From: CAYULW01 sp964445815
GTDB taxonomy: Bacteria > Bacteroidota > Bacteroidia > Flavobacteriales_E > Vicingaceae
DNA length: 64,000 nucleotides
Direction: 5' to 3'
Assembly: GCA_964445815.1 (NCBI GenBank)
Contig: CAYULW010000006.1
Location: forward strand, 1-64,000
A program made the translations under genes and the position numbers. The notes beneath the pieces are model-generated. The model searched no databases, was not told where the DNA came from, and was given only the letters and a program-made list of their open reading frames with translations. This document shows positions 35,384-44,360 of this stretch, piece after piece (within the stretch, counting starts at the first letter, position 1; every line of letters starts with the position of its first letter).

Positions 35384-36346
35384 ATGGAACAGTTTGCTAA
35401 GGAATATTTTAGATCAAATATGAAGATATTGGAACTTGCATTGATGCAGTGGAAATATCTTTCACTTGTAGCTATTGTAGCGGCAATTTTAGGAGCTGTG
35501 TTTTCATCTCCAACCTTTATAACACCTAAGTTTACTTCAGAGGCAGTTATATATCCTGCTAATCTCGGTGTCTATTCAGGAGAAACACGGCTTGAACAAA
35601 TGATGCAGTATGCCGAGTCCAATTCAATAAGAAATGCGTTGATTCAAAAGTTTAATTTGTATGACGAGTATGAGTTGGATAGTACTGCTAAATCGTCTAA
35701 AACATACATGAACTTAATATTTGCTGAGCATGTATCTATAGATGAAACGAAGTATGAATCCATTCGAATAACTATCTCTTCGATAAGTCCTGAAAAAGCA
35801 GCGGCAATGGTTGATGAGTTCATAAAGCAACTGGATTTAACCATAAGACATAAAGAAAGAGCAAAATTTAAGGAGCAGTTGGCGATCAATAAACGGCTTT
35901 TAGATCAGAAAAAAGTTCAAGTAGACAGCTTAGAGAAGCTCATTAGAAAATATAGTACAGAGTATGGTATATTAGATTATATTGTTCAAGCCGAGGAAGT
36001 GACTAAAGGGTACATGAAATTTTTACTCGAAGGAAAAAAGGGTAAAGATTTTGAAGAAGTAAAACTACTTTATGAAAATCTTCAAAAGTATGGTCGACAT
36101 TATCATAATGTGAATGCTCAGTTAAATGAGTTTAACGAAGAATACGTGAAACGCTTACATGATTATGAACATGCATTAAAGAACTTTGAGAAAGTTCAAA
36201 GTCATTCATATGTCTTAATAAGCCCTGAAGTTCCTGATAAGAAGTCATATCCTATCAGATGGCTTATCGTTTTAGTTGCATCTGCGAGTGCTACATTTTT
36301 TGCTTTTCTGGTGATTTTAATTAGAACAGCTTCTAAGTCAAAATAA
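35384..36346 (+). CDS. Wzz/GumC-like chain-length protein 2
   Basis: This 320-residue paralogue of the preceding protein has the same plan: membrane helix (about 25-45), periplasmic part with a coiled coil (about 150-270) and a C-terminal helix after KKSYPIRWLIVL. The gene begins 6 bp after its paralogue and ends in TAATG, sharing one base with the ligase start. Two tandem divergent copies suggest a mixed oligomer or two chain-length modes. Confidence 0.9.
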   Translation: MEQFAKEYFRSNMKILELALMQWKYLSLVAIVAAILGAVFSSPTFITPKFTSEAVIYPANLGVYSGETRLEQMMQYAESNSIRNALIQKFNLYDEYELDSTAKSSKTYMNLIFAEHVSIDETKYESIRITISSISPEKAAAMVDEFIKQLDLTIRHKERAKFKEQLAINKRLLDQKKVQVDSLEKLIRKYSTEYGILDYIVQAEEVTKGYMKFLLEGKKGKDFEEVKLLYENLQKYGRHYHNVNAQLNEFNEEYVKRLHDYEHALKNFEKVQSHSYVLISPEVPDKKSYPIRWLIVLVASASATFFAFLVILIRTASKSK

Positions 36347-37794
36347 TGACTGATTATTTAAAGTCTAACATTGTTTTACTGCTTTGTTTTGCCTTTATCA
36401 TGGCCAATAGTGCCTTGATTGCTTTAGAGCAGTATTGGTTCTCTTTAATCCCATTTGCTTTCGCAATCTTAATGCTTGCTTTTGTTGCTGCTGATAAGTT
36501 GATGTGGTTTATTGTTTTTACCACACCCTTGTCTTTAAATCTTGAAGAACTTGAGTTTGGAGGTATAGGAATGTTTTTGCCAACTGAACCACTTTTATTT
36601 GGGGTGATGCTCATCTTTTTTATCAAACTACTCTATGAAAGAAAATATGACATGAAGGTGTTAAAACACCCTATCACGATAGCGATTCTTATTAATTTGT
36701 CATGGATTTTTATAACCACTATGACCAGTACGCTTCCTGTTGTTTCTCTTAAGTTTTTACTTGCACGCTTATGGTTTATTGTGGCACTTTTTTTTATAGG
36801 AACTCAACTGTTTAAGTCGGTTAAAAATATTCGCACCTTTTTCTGGTTGTATACGATACCTCTTTCTATTGTGGCATTATATACTTTTATTCACCATAGT
36901 ACTTATCAGTTTGCAGAACGTCCTGCTCACTGGGTGATGCAACCCTTTTTTAAAGATCACACTGTTTATGGCGCAGTTTTAGCAATGATATTTCCAATTC
37001 TTATTGGCCTGTACAGCTTAAAAAGAAATCGAAGATATCGCCCATTACTTATTCTTATGATACTTGTTTTTCTTGGAGGTATCATCTTTTCTTATGGCAG
37101 GGCAGCATGGATTAGTTTGGCAGTAGCTTTTCTATTATCATTTGTTTATTTGTTTCGAATCAAAGCATCTGTTATTTTGGCTTTATCGATTTTAGGCACT
37201 ATTTTTTTAGGCGTGTTTTGGTCCGATCTGGTTAATGTATTGGAAAAAAATGAGCAGGATTCAACTAGTCAAAATTTGGGAGAACATGTACAATCCATTA
37301 CAAATATTTCAACGGACGCTTCTAACCTTGAACGTATTAATAGATGGAATTCAGCCATAAAAATGTTTCAGGAGAAACCTATCTTAGGATGGGGTCCGGG
37401 TACATATAGCTTTCAATATGCTCCCTTTCAATCATCTGAAGACTTGACCATTATTTCCACTAATTCAGGTGATATGGGTAATGCTCACAGTGAATTTATT
37501 GGTCCTCTGGCGGAGTCTGGTTTACTTGGTGCACTAACTTTTATTATTCTAATTGTTGTTTTCTATTATAAAGGATCTCTATTATACTCTTCTCTTCCAA
37601 GAGGAGAACTAAAGCAGATTGTATTTTGGGTGATATTGGCTTTTACCACATATATCATAAATGGTACTCTAAATAACTTTCTGGATACAGATAAGGCTAG
37701 TGTCCCATTCTGGGCTTTCTTAGGAATTATTACAGCTATAGATCTAAATAAGGAAAAGTTTCTCAAGGAAGAAACTCAGCAATTAGGTAAGTAA
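36346..37794 (+). CDS. O-antigen ligase/polymerase family membrane protein
   Basis: This 482-residue protein has about 11 membrane helices with a large periplasmic loop (residues about 300-385) containing WGPGTY and NAHSEFIGPLAESG, the Wzy_C/WaaL family hallmark. It either polymerises repeat units or ligates glycan to lipid A-core; the sequence cannot separate these. It is the last gene of the flippase-Wzz-Wzz-ligase block. Its 3' end overlaps the convergent SpoIIE-type phosphatase by 32 nt. Confidence 0.9.
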   Translation: MTDYLKSNIVLLLCFAFIMANSALIALEQYWFSLIPFAFAILMLAFVAADKLMWFIVFTTPLSLNLEELEFGGIGMFLPTEPLLFGVMLIFFIKLLYERKYDMKVLKHPITIAILINLSWIFITTMTSTLPVVSLKFLLARLWFIVALFFIGTQLFKSVKNIRTFFWLYTIPLSIVALYTFIHHSTYQFAERPAHWVMQPFFKDHTVYGAVLAMIFPILIGLYSLKRNRRYRPLLILMILVFLGGIIFSYGRAAWISLAVAFLLSFVYLFRIKASVILALSILGTIFLGVFWSDLVNVLEKNEQDSTSQNLGEHVQSITNISTDASNLERINRWNSAIKMFQEKPILGWGPGTYSFQYAPFQSSEDLTIISTNSGDMGNAHSEFIGPLAESGLLGALTFIILIVVFYYKGSLLYSSLPRGELKQIVFWVILAFTTYIINGTLNNFLDTDKASVPFWAFLGIITAIDLNKEKFLKEETQQLGK

Positions 37795-38992
37795 CATCAT
37801 CTTCCAGTCCTGAAATATTAGCAAGTTCGTCAATCTTGTCTTCTATCTTATCTTGTAATCGATCCAAACTATCATCGTGAGACATTAGTCTTTTTATGCC
37901 TTCAGATTCAATTTGAAAGCCAAACTCATCTTCTAATTCACTAAGGCCATCAGTAAAACAGATGAACTTATCATTTGGATGAATAACTTCAATGCCATGA
38001 TTAAGCATTGGTAATTCGTCAAACATACCAAGTACAGTTGTTCCTTTCTTTAACTCTTTTTTCTCATTAGACGTAACCAGAATACCTGGTTGGTGTCCAC
38101 AGTTGAGGTACTCAAAAGTGTATTTCTGATGATCAAATATGCCTATGAATAGAGTAATAAATTTTTCATAATTCGCAGATTCGATAACTTTTTTATTGCA
38201 GCGAAGAATTAAATCTTCTAAGTCTTTGGCAATATCCAATTGGGCTCTAAGATTAGCTTGAAAGTTAGCCATAAGCAATGCTGCTGACATTCCTTTACCG
38301 GAAATATCTGCAATGATCAAGGCTGTTCTGTTTTCAGGTAGTTTTATAACATCATAATAATCTCCACCAACTTCACTATTTGGAAGATAAAATGCACTTG
38401 CTTTTAAAAACTCATTATTTGGCAAGTCTCTTGGAATCAAATAAGACTGCATTTTCTGAGCTGTTTCAAGCTCTTTTTTTACGGCCATTTGTTTTATTTC
38501 CTCCTGATACAATCTCTTGTTCTCCAGAGCAACAACGATGATATTGGCTAAAGTTTGAATAAATCTAAGGTGCTTGATAATTGGACTTATCTCGATCTTT
38601 TCTCCTTTGATATCAGCTAGTAATAGATAAGCAAATGCTTGGTTGTTATGAAAGACTGGTACAACGATATCAAATTTATTTGTTCCTATTTCTGAGGTGT
38701 CATGAATAACATCAATGGTATCATAACTATTGATGATACTATAAATATTTATTCCTGAGACATCTTCTTTGTCTATTCCCTCAGTGAGCGAAAGCCTCCA
38801 ATGTGCTTCAAAAGTAAAAAAGGCAAAGCGATGAATTTCTAAATCTTTTATCAAGATTGACTTTAGGAATTGGAATAACTCATCTCTAGGAGCGTTCCGA
38901 TTAATGGCTCTGGTAATTTCTAGGATTGTATTCAGCTTTGTGTTTGATAGCTGTAACTTTCCTCGCGCCCGATTTGACTTTTCTTCTGTCAT
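37763..38992 (-). CDS. GAF-SpoIIE (PP2C-type) serine phosphatase
   Basis: This 409-residue soluble protein has a GAF-like sensory domain (about 20-165), a short coiled coil and a PP2C/SpoIIE phosphatase domain with metal-binding motifs VGGDYYDV, IADISGKGMSAALLMA, CFTDGLSE and LEDDVTYL. Such enzymes act in partner-switching with anti-sigma antagonists or control other phosphoproteins. Its ATG overlaps the second lpxD by ATGA, which links its expression to efp and lipid A genes. No anti-sigma kinase or antagonist gene is nearby. Confidence 0.92.
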   Translation of the reverse strand: MTEEKSNRARGKLQLSNTKLNTILEITRAINRNAPRDELFQFLKSILIKDLEIHRFAFFTFEAHWRLSLTEGIDKEDVSGINIYSIINSYDTIDVIHDTSEIGTNKFDIVVPVFHNNQAFAYLLLADIKGEKIEISPIIKHLRFIQTLANIIVVALENKRLYQEEIKQMAVKKELETAQKMQSYLIPRDLPNNEFLKASAFYLPNSEVGGDYYDVIKLPENRTALIIADISGKGMSAALLMANFQANLRAQLDIAKDLEDLILRCNKKVIESANYEKFITLFIGIFDHQKYTFEYLNCGHQPGILVTSNEKKELKKGTTVLGMFDELPMLNHGIEVIHPNDKFICFTDGLSELEDEFGFQIESEGIKRLMSHDDSLDRLQDKIEDKIDELANISGLEDDVTYLIAEFLP

Positions 38993-39927
38993 TTCTCTTC
39001 ATTAAGCTGATTCAGAATCTCAGGAAGCCTTTTCATTAATGCCCATTCCTTCATTTTTGCTCTGCTTTCTTGTACAGGTGAACCTAAATAAACTTTATTC
39101 CCTTCTAAGGATTTGCCGACACCGGATTGAGCTTGAAGTACAGTTTTGTCACCGATATGGATTCCGCTTGCTATGCCAACCTGCCCCCAAATTACCACCT
39201 CATTACCTATCGTAACGCAACCTGCTATGCCACATCCTGCTGCGATCAAGCATTTTTTTCCAATAGTTGTATCATGTCCAACCTGAATCAGATTGTCCAT
39301 TTTTGTCCCCCTTCCAATAAGTGTAGTTGCAGTAACTCCTCTGTCAATAGTGCAGTTAGCTCCAATTTCAACATTATCCTCAATCACAACATTGCCGGCT
39401 GAAATTAGACGATCATAAGAATCAGGTCGATTTTTATAATAAAAACCAAAAGATCCTATTACTGTACCAGATTGTATGATTACATTATTTCCGATCTCTA
39501 CGTCATTACCGATATTTACATTCGGAAAAATCAAACAATTGTTTCCAATTTTCACATTCTTACCAATTGCAACGGAAGGATGAATTTGTGAGTTTATCCC
39601 AATCTCTGCGGAATCTTCTTGTTGCATGGTAGAAAACTCAAAAGGGTTGAAGTGATTGAGCAGGTAGTTGAACATTCTGAAAGGATCTTCTCCGATTATA
39701 ATTCCTTTTCCTTCAGGAATGTCAACTTTTTGATTAATAAGGACTACAGAGGCTAATGAGTTTAAAGCTTTGTCATAATATTTGGGATGATCGACGAAAG
39801 CAATATCTCCAACTTCTACCCGATGAATTTCATTTATTCCGGTAACATTTATATCGGGATGACCCTCAAAATCTGATTGAAGCAGTTCTGCAATTCCCTT
39901 CAGCGTATATGTTTTGCTGAATTTCAT
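38989..39927 (-). CDS. LpxD paralogue, hexapeptide-repeat N-acyltransferase
   Basis: This 312-residue protein has an LpxD-like N-terminal domain and a left-handed beta-helix of hexapeptide repeats ([10 protein letters not shown]..., [10 protein letters not shown]). The catalytic-region histidine is kept in [11 protein letters not shown]. It is clearly distinct from the main LpxD at 43301-44356: shorter, with [14 protein letters not shown] where LpxD has DGFGFAPN. It may acylate another amino sugar or give alternative lipid A acylation. It overlaps efp and the phosphatase gene by ATGA on each side. Confidence 0.9.
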   Translation of the reverse strand: MKFSKTYTLKGIAELLQSDFEGHPDINVTGINEIHRVEVGDIAFVDHPKYYDKALNSLASVVLINQKVDIPEGKGIIIGEDPFRMFNYLLNHFNPFEFSTMQQEDSAEIGINSQIHPSVAIGKNVKIGNNCLIFPNVNIGNDVEIGNNVIIQSGTVIGSFGFYYKNRPDSYDRLISAGNVVIEDNVEIGANCTIDRGVTATTLIGRGTKMDNLIQVGHDTTIGKKCLIAAGCGIAGCVTIGNEVVIWGQVGIASGIHIGDKTVLQAQSGVGKSLEGNKVYLGSPVQESRAKMKEWALMKRLPEILNQLNEEK

Positions 39928-40490
39928 TCTTTTATCCGTTCTGAATATGCTCCTGTTCGAGTATCTATTTTTATTTTATCGCCTTCATTAATAAAAAGGG
40001 GGACTTTTACTTCTGCACCTGTCTCCACTTTAGCAGGTTTTGTAGCATTTGTGGCTGTATCTCCCTTAATCCCCGGCTCGGTATATGTTATTTCAAGAAT
40101 AACAAAAGGAGGTAAGTCGCAAGATAAAGGCTTTTCTTCTTCGGCATGAAATAAGATTTCTACCTCATTTCCTTCTTTCAGGAATTGAGGGGCATTGATC
40201 ATGTTTTCTGGTAAGAAAGTTTGCTCATAATCTTCCATATTCATAAAATGATAACCGCTGTCATCATGATATAAGTATTGATATTTTCTGGTCTCTATTC
40301 TTATAGTTTCAATTTTGACACCTGAATTAAAGGTGTTGTCAATAATTTTTCCTGAGGTGAAACTTTGCAGTTTTGTACGCACAAATGCCGGCCCTTTCCC
40401 AGGTTTTACATGTTGAAACTCAAGTATCTTATATAGATCGTTGTTGAATTTAATGCACAATCCATTTTTAAAATCAGCTGTTGTTGCCAT
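39924..40490 (-). CDS. efp: Translation elongation factor P
   Basis: EF-P relieves ribosome stalling at polyproline. The 188-residue protein has the three-barrel plan: KOW-like N-domain with [12 protein letters not shown] (the loop lysine is a possible modification site), a middle domain and the C-terminal [16 protein letters not shown] signature. It has its own promoter box 18 nt upstream and heads an efp-lpxD2-phosphatase operon with ATGA junctions. Confidence 0.97.
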   Translation of the reverse strand: MATTADFKNGLCIKFNNDLYKILEFQHVKPGKGPAFVRTKLQSFTSGKIIDNTFNSGVKIETIRIETRKYQYLYHDDSGYHFMNMEDYEQTFLPENMINAPQFLKEGNEVEILFHAEEEKPLSCDLPPFVILEITYTEPGIKGDTATNATKPAKVETGAEVKVPLFINEGDKIKIDTRTGAYSERIKE

Positions 40491-40508
40491 ATTATCTCTC
40501 TATTAATT

Positions 40509-40516
40509 CAAATATA
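40509..40516 (-). promoter_or_regulatory. -7 promoter box for efp
   Basis: Minus-strand TATATTTG, an exact match, 18 nt before the efp ATG and inside the 30 bp gap after the ABC ATPase gene. No -33 TTG found. Confidence 0.5.
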
Positions 40517-40520
40517 AGGT

Positions 40521-41138
40521 TTAAGATTTATAGTCTTGTATATTGAGTACTTTGTTACATTGTTCTATTTCAGAATGGTTGGAGTTTGAGCCTATGAAAA
40601 CAATTCGTTCTTGTTTATTTTCTTTAAGTAGATGTTCAAAGAGTCGGATGCCTTTTTCATCCAAATTAGAGGTAGGCTCATCTAAGAAGATTAAGCTTTT
40701 ATTACTAAGGAGACTTAAAGCAATTTTTACTCTTTGTTTCATTCCTGAAGAAAAGTACTTGATGATTTTTTTATCCTCTTTTTTAAGCCATACAAGCTCA
40801 GAAAAGGAATTGTAATCTACTTTTAGAGGGCTAAATTGAGAATGAAAATCATACAATTCGACTAAGGTTAACTCTTCAGGGAGGTCAACGTAGGGGCCAC
40901 AAAAGCTAACATGATTAAATGCTTGATCTGCATTTACAGTTCTACTTCCAATTTTGAGAGTAATATTTCCTTCCGAGGGAATTTCAGCACAACTTATTAA
41001 CTTCAAAAGTGTTGATTTTCCACTTCCATTTGACCCAATTATAGCGATGCAATCATTGAGATAAAAGGCTTCTGTTAAGCCTTTGAATATCCAGGTTTTA
41101 ATATACTTTTTACCAATATTGGTAAGTGAGATTTGCAT
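40521..41138 (-). CDS. Lone ABC transporter ATP-binding subunit
   Basis: This 205-residue ATPase has Walker A GSNGSGKST, an unusual signature FSSGMKQRVKIALSL in place of LSGGQ, Walker B LIFLDEPTSNLD, and lacks the usual H-loop histidine context (VFIGSNSNHSE). No permease gene is adjacent. It starts at a TAATG junction with lpxA, so it is cotranslated with lipid A synthesis. A role in envelope lipid handling is possible but not shown. Confidence 0.88.
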   Translation of the reverse strand: MQISLTNIGKKYIKTWIFKGLTEAFYLNDCIAIIGSNGSGKSTLLKLISCAEIPSEGNITLKIGSRTVNADQAFNHVSFCGPYVDLPEELTLVELYDFHSQFSPLKVDYNSFSELVWLKKEDKKIIKYFSSGMKQRVKIALSLLSNKSLIFLDEPTSNLDEKGIRLFEHLLKENKQERIVFIGSNSNHSEIEQCNKVLNIQDYKS

Positions 41139-41914
41139 TAGATTTGAATAGGACCTCTAATTATTCCCTTTTCTGAAGATTCTATAAAAGAAAGTATCTG
41201 ATTTTTTTCATCAGATTCAGCTATACTAGCTTTAATCTCTTCTATAGATTTAGACACATTTGTTCCATGTACAAAAATGTGTCTGTAAATATCTTCAATC
41301 TGGCTAATCACACTTGGGTCAAAGCCTCTGCGTCTTAAACCAATAGCATTAATGCCTGCATAGGATAATGGCTCTCTTGCTGCCTTAACAAAAGGGGGAA
41401 CATTCTTTCTCACCAAAGAACCGCCTGCAATAAATGAATGGGCTCCAATTCTAACAAATTGTTGAACAGCGACTACCCCTTCAAGTATCACATAATCTTC
41501 TATAGTTACATGTCCTGCAATATTAGCAGTATTTGCAAGGATAACATTGTTACCAACTTCTACATCATGAGCAATATGAACATAAGCCATAAGCAGACAA
41601 TTACTACCTACTACCGTTTTATATCTATCTGCCGTGCCTCTATTAATAGTAACGCACTCTCTTATGGTTGTATTATCTCCAATCTCGGTAACTGTTTTTT
41701 CACCTGCAAATTTTAAGTCTTGTGGGATTGCAGAAACTACTGCACCCGGAAAGATTTTGCAATTTTTACCAATTCTTGCTCCTTCCATTATAGTAGCATT
41801 TGGCCCTATCCATGTTCCATCTCCTATTTCAACATCGTCACCAATGTATGCAAATGGCTCAATTTTTACATCAGTACCAATTTTAGCATTTGGATGTATG
41901 AATGCGTTTTGCAT
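41138..41914 (-). CDS. lpxA: UDP-N-acetylglucosamine acyltransferase
   Basis: LpxA makes the first acyl transfer of lipid A synthesis, from acyl-ACP to UDP-GlcNAc. The 258-residue protein is a hexapeptide beta-helix with the catalytic AYVHIAHDVEVG histidine, the conserved RGTADRYKTVVG segment and the C-terminal helical part IEDIYRHIF. ATG 41914 (MQNAFIHPNAKIG) is chosen over TTG 41932, which would add six residues overlapping the previous gene. The upstream lpxC/fabZ stop is 1 nt away. Confidence 0.96.
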   Translation of the reverse strand: MQNAFIHPNAKIGTDVKIEPFAYIGDDVEIGDGTWIGPNATIMEGARIGKNCKIFPGAVVSAIPQDLKFAGEKTVTEIGDNTTIRECVTINRGTADRYKTVVGSNCLLMAYVHIAHDVEVGNNVILANTANIAGHVTIEDYVILEGVVAVQQFVRIGAHSFIAGGSLVRKNVPPFVKAAREPLSYAGINAIGLRRRGFDPSVISQIEDIYRHIFVHGTNVSKSIEEIKASIAESDEKNQILSFIESSEKGIIRGPIQI

Positions 41915-41915
41915 A

Positions 41916-43304
41916 TTACTTTTCTTTAACAATTTGAGCCATAAGTTGACCTTCCGCTACAAGTTTCTCTCCAACATATGCCATGGCAGACATATTACAG
42001 ATTCCTCTTCTAATTGGTTCAGTTAAAATCAATTTGAAAATGAGAGTATCTCCAGGTACGACTTTTTGCTTGAATTTTACTTTATCTATTTTCAGAAAAT
42101 AGGTCAAATAGTTTTCAGGATCTTCAACAGTATTTAAGGCTAAAATTCCTCCTGTTTGAGCCATTGCCTCAACTATCAATACCCCCGGCATAACAGGTGA
42201 GCCTGGGAAATGACCTTGAAAAAAATGTTCATTCATGGTCACATTCTTTACTCCCACAACATGTTCTTGACTGAGCTCAATGATTTTATCTACCAGTAAC
42301 ATCGGATAGCGATGAGGTAATACTTTTTCAATTGCCTCGACATCATAAAGTGGCTTAGCATTAGGGTCGTACTTTGGAGGAGCTTTTTCCCGTTTTGCGA
42401 TTTCCGATTTAATCAATTTTGCGAAATCTACATTGCTCTTGTGTCCTGGTCTTCCCGCTAAAATATGTCCTTTTATTGGCCTTCCAACTAATGCTAGATC
42501 TCCAACTATATCTAACAATTTATGTCTTGCCGGTTCATTTTGAAAATGCAAATCAACATTGTTGAGTACCCCAATCCCTTTTACCTCAATTTTCGGTTTA
42601 TTCAATAATTCGGCCAGCTCATCTAGTTTTTCTTGTGGCATAACATTATCCACCAATACGATGGCATTGTCCAAATCTCCACCCTTGATAAGGTTATTCT
42701 TAGCCAGATATTCAACTTCTCTTAGGAAAACAAAGGTTCTACATTTGGAAATTTCAGGTTCAAACTCTCCAAGATTATACATATGCGAGTGTTGAGTACC
42801 CAAAAACTTTGAATTATAGTCTACCATAACGGTCAAACGAAATTCATCTTGAGGAACGGCGAGCATCTCAGTTTGTCTTTCAGTATCTTCATACGTCAAG
42901 TTATCTGTAATGACAAAATAATTCTTCTCTGCCTCCTGATCAACAATCCCGGCTTCATTAAGCTTTTCTACAAAAAAATGAGAACTCCCATCTAAGATAG
43001 GAATCTCAGGACCATCAATCTGAATCAGTAAATTATCTATTTCAAGACCGTACGCGGCCGCAAGTAGGTGTTCAGTCGTATGAACTCGCGCTCCATTTTG
43101 CTCTAAAGTAGTTCCTCGAGAAGTATCGACAACTAAGTCTGCATCAGCTTTTATAGTAGGTTGACCTTCAATATCTATCCTTTGAAAAATATAACCGTGA
43201 TTTTCTTCAGCAGGTAGAAAAGTAACTTTTGCAGTTTCTCCGGTATGTAAACCAACTCCTGAAATAGAGACGGACTGACTTATTGTTTTTTGTTTTGTAC
43301 TCAT
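41916..43304 (-). CDS. lpxC/fabZ: Bifunctional LpxC deacetylase / FabZ dehydratase
   Basis: This 462-residue fusion carries LpxC (residues 1 to about 310), the zinc deacetylase that commits UDP-acyl-GlcNAc to lipid A, with GVGLHTGE, the zinc ligands in HTTEHLLAA and LHFQNEPARHKLLDIVGDL, followed by FabZ (about 315-462), the 3-hydroxyacyl-ACP dehydratase, with PHRYPMLLVD and the catalytic HFFQGHFPGSPVMPGV. The fusion is typical of Bacteroidota and balances lipid A and fatty acid flux. It overlaps lpxD by ATGA. Confidence 0.96.
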   Translation of the reverse strand: MSTKQKTISQSVSISGVGLHTGETAKVTFLPAEENHGYIFQRIDIEGQPTIKADADLVVDTSRGTTLEQNGARVHTTEHLLAAAYGLEIDNLLIQIDGPEIPILDGSSHFFVEKLNEAGIVDQEAEKNYFVITDNLTYEDTERQTEMLAVPQDEFRLTVMVDYNSKFLGTQHSHMYNLGEFEPEISKCRTFVFLREVEYLAKNNLIKGGDLDNAIVLVDNVMPQEKLDELAELLNKPKIEVKGIGVLNNVDLHFQNEPARHKLLDIVGDLALVGRPIKGHILAGRPGHKSNVDFAKLIKSEIAKREKAPPKYDPNAKPLYDVEAIEKVLPHRYPMLLVDKIIELSQEHVVGVKNVTMNEHFFQGHFPGSPVMPGVLIVEAMAQTGGILALNTVEDPENYLTYFLKIDKVKFKQKVVPGDTLIFKLILTEPIRRGICNMSAMAYVGEKLVAEGQLMAQIVKEK

Positions 43305-44356
43305 TGTTCTTTTGCTTCTGCTTTTAGTTCGTCAAGCTGTTTTTGCAAAGCTTGGATTTGACCGTTTAAATCAGGGAGTTTTCTAAAAACAACATAAGAC
43401 CTCTTATAATCTCCAATGGGGATAGCAGGGGAACCTTGTACTATAGCTCCCTTTTCTTTGATGCTATGACCAATTCCACTTTGTGCTGCGATTTTGACTT
43501 CTTCTGCAATTTCAATATGTCCAACTATTCCAACTTGACCTCCGATCATACAGTTTTTACCAATTTTTGTTGAGCCGGCTATTCCGGTTTGGGCAGCAAT
43601 TACTGTATTTTCACCAATTTCAACATTATGGGCTATCTGTATTAGATTATCCAGCTTTACACCTTTTCTAATCTTAGTAGAGCCAAGAGTAGCTCTATCA
43701 ATACAAGTATTAGCTCCTATCTCAACATGATCTTCAATAATCACATTGCCAATCTGTGGTACTTTTTTATAGTTGTTCAAATGATTTGGTGCAAATCCAA
43801 ACCCATCAGCACCAATGATTGCTCCGGAGTGTATAACACATTCATTTCCAATAATACAATCCGAATAGACTCTTGCCCCTGCAAATAGAGTAGTATTCTT
43901 TCCTATAGTAACATTATCTCCAATAAAACAATTGGGAAATATTTTCGCTCCGGATTCTATTGCAATATTTTCACCAAGACTTACGTTTTCTCCAATATAA
44001 ACAGATTCGCCAATTTTTGTTGATTCGGGAACTGCGATATGTTCAGAGATTCCAGTTTTATTATTCTTTACCTGATTGTACATCTCAAGTAGTTGGCTAA
44101 AACATGCATAAGCATCTTTAACTCGAATTAGACTGGTTTTAGGACTTATTGCTTTTTCAAGTTCCAGATCTTCGTTAACGATAACTATACTTGCTTTGGT
44201 AGAATACAGAAACTCGTTGTATTTTGGATTGGCTAGAAATGAAATGGAACCAGGAGTGCCTTCTTCAATTTTTGATACACTTGATACTGTAACATCTTTG
44301 TCTCCTTCTATTGTACCGCCTAGTATTTCAGCGATTTGCTGGGCTGAAAATTTCAT
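43301..44356 (-). CDS. lpxD: UDP-3-O-acylglucosamine N-acyltransferase
   Basis: LpxD adds the N-linked hydroxyacyl chain in lipid A synthesis. The 351-residue protein has the N-terminal uridine-binding domain, the hexapeptide beta-helix, GADGFGFAPN, the catalytic NLIQIAHNVEIG, and a C-terminal helix (QALQKQLDELKAEAKEQ). It is the operon head for lpxC/fabZ, lpxA and the ABC ATPase. A full promoter, TTG-18-TATTTTTG, ends 4 nt before the ATG. Confidence 0.96.
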   Translation of the reverse strand: MKFSAQQIAEILGGTIEGDKDVTVSSVSKIEEGTPGSISFLANPKYNEFLYSTKASIVIVNEDLELEKAISPKTSLIRVKDAYACFSQLLEMYNQVKNNKTGISEHIAVPESTKIGESVYIGENVSLGENIAIESGAKIFPNCFIGDNVTIGKNTTLFAGARVYSDCIIGNECVIHSGAIIGADGFGFAPNHLNNYKKVPQIGNVIIEDHVEIGANTCIDRATLGSTKIRKGVKLDNLIQIAHNVEIGENTVIAAQTGIAGSTKIGKNCMIGGQVGIVGHIEIAEEVKIAAQSGIGHSIKEKGAIVQGSPAIPIGDYKRSYVVFRKLPDLNGQIQALQKQLDELKAEAKEQ

Positions 44357-44360
44357 GGCT

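Noticed and set aside
41438..42026. Plus-strand frames of up to 130 codons opposite lpxA
   Set aside because: They lie fully antisense to a clear lpxA and lpxC/fabZ end, lack domain features, and reflect hexapeptide-repeat codon periodicity.
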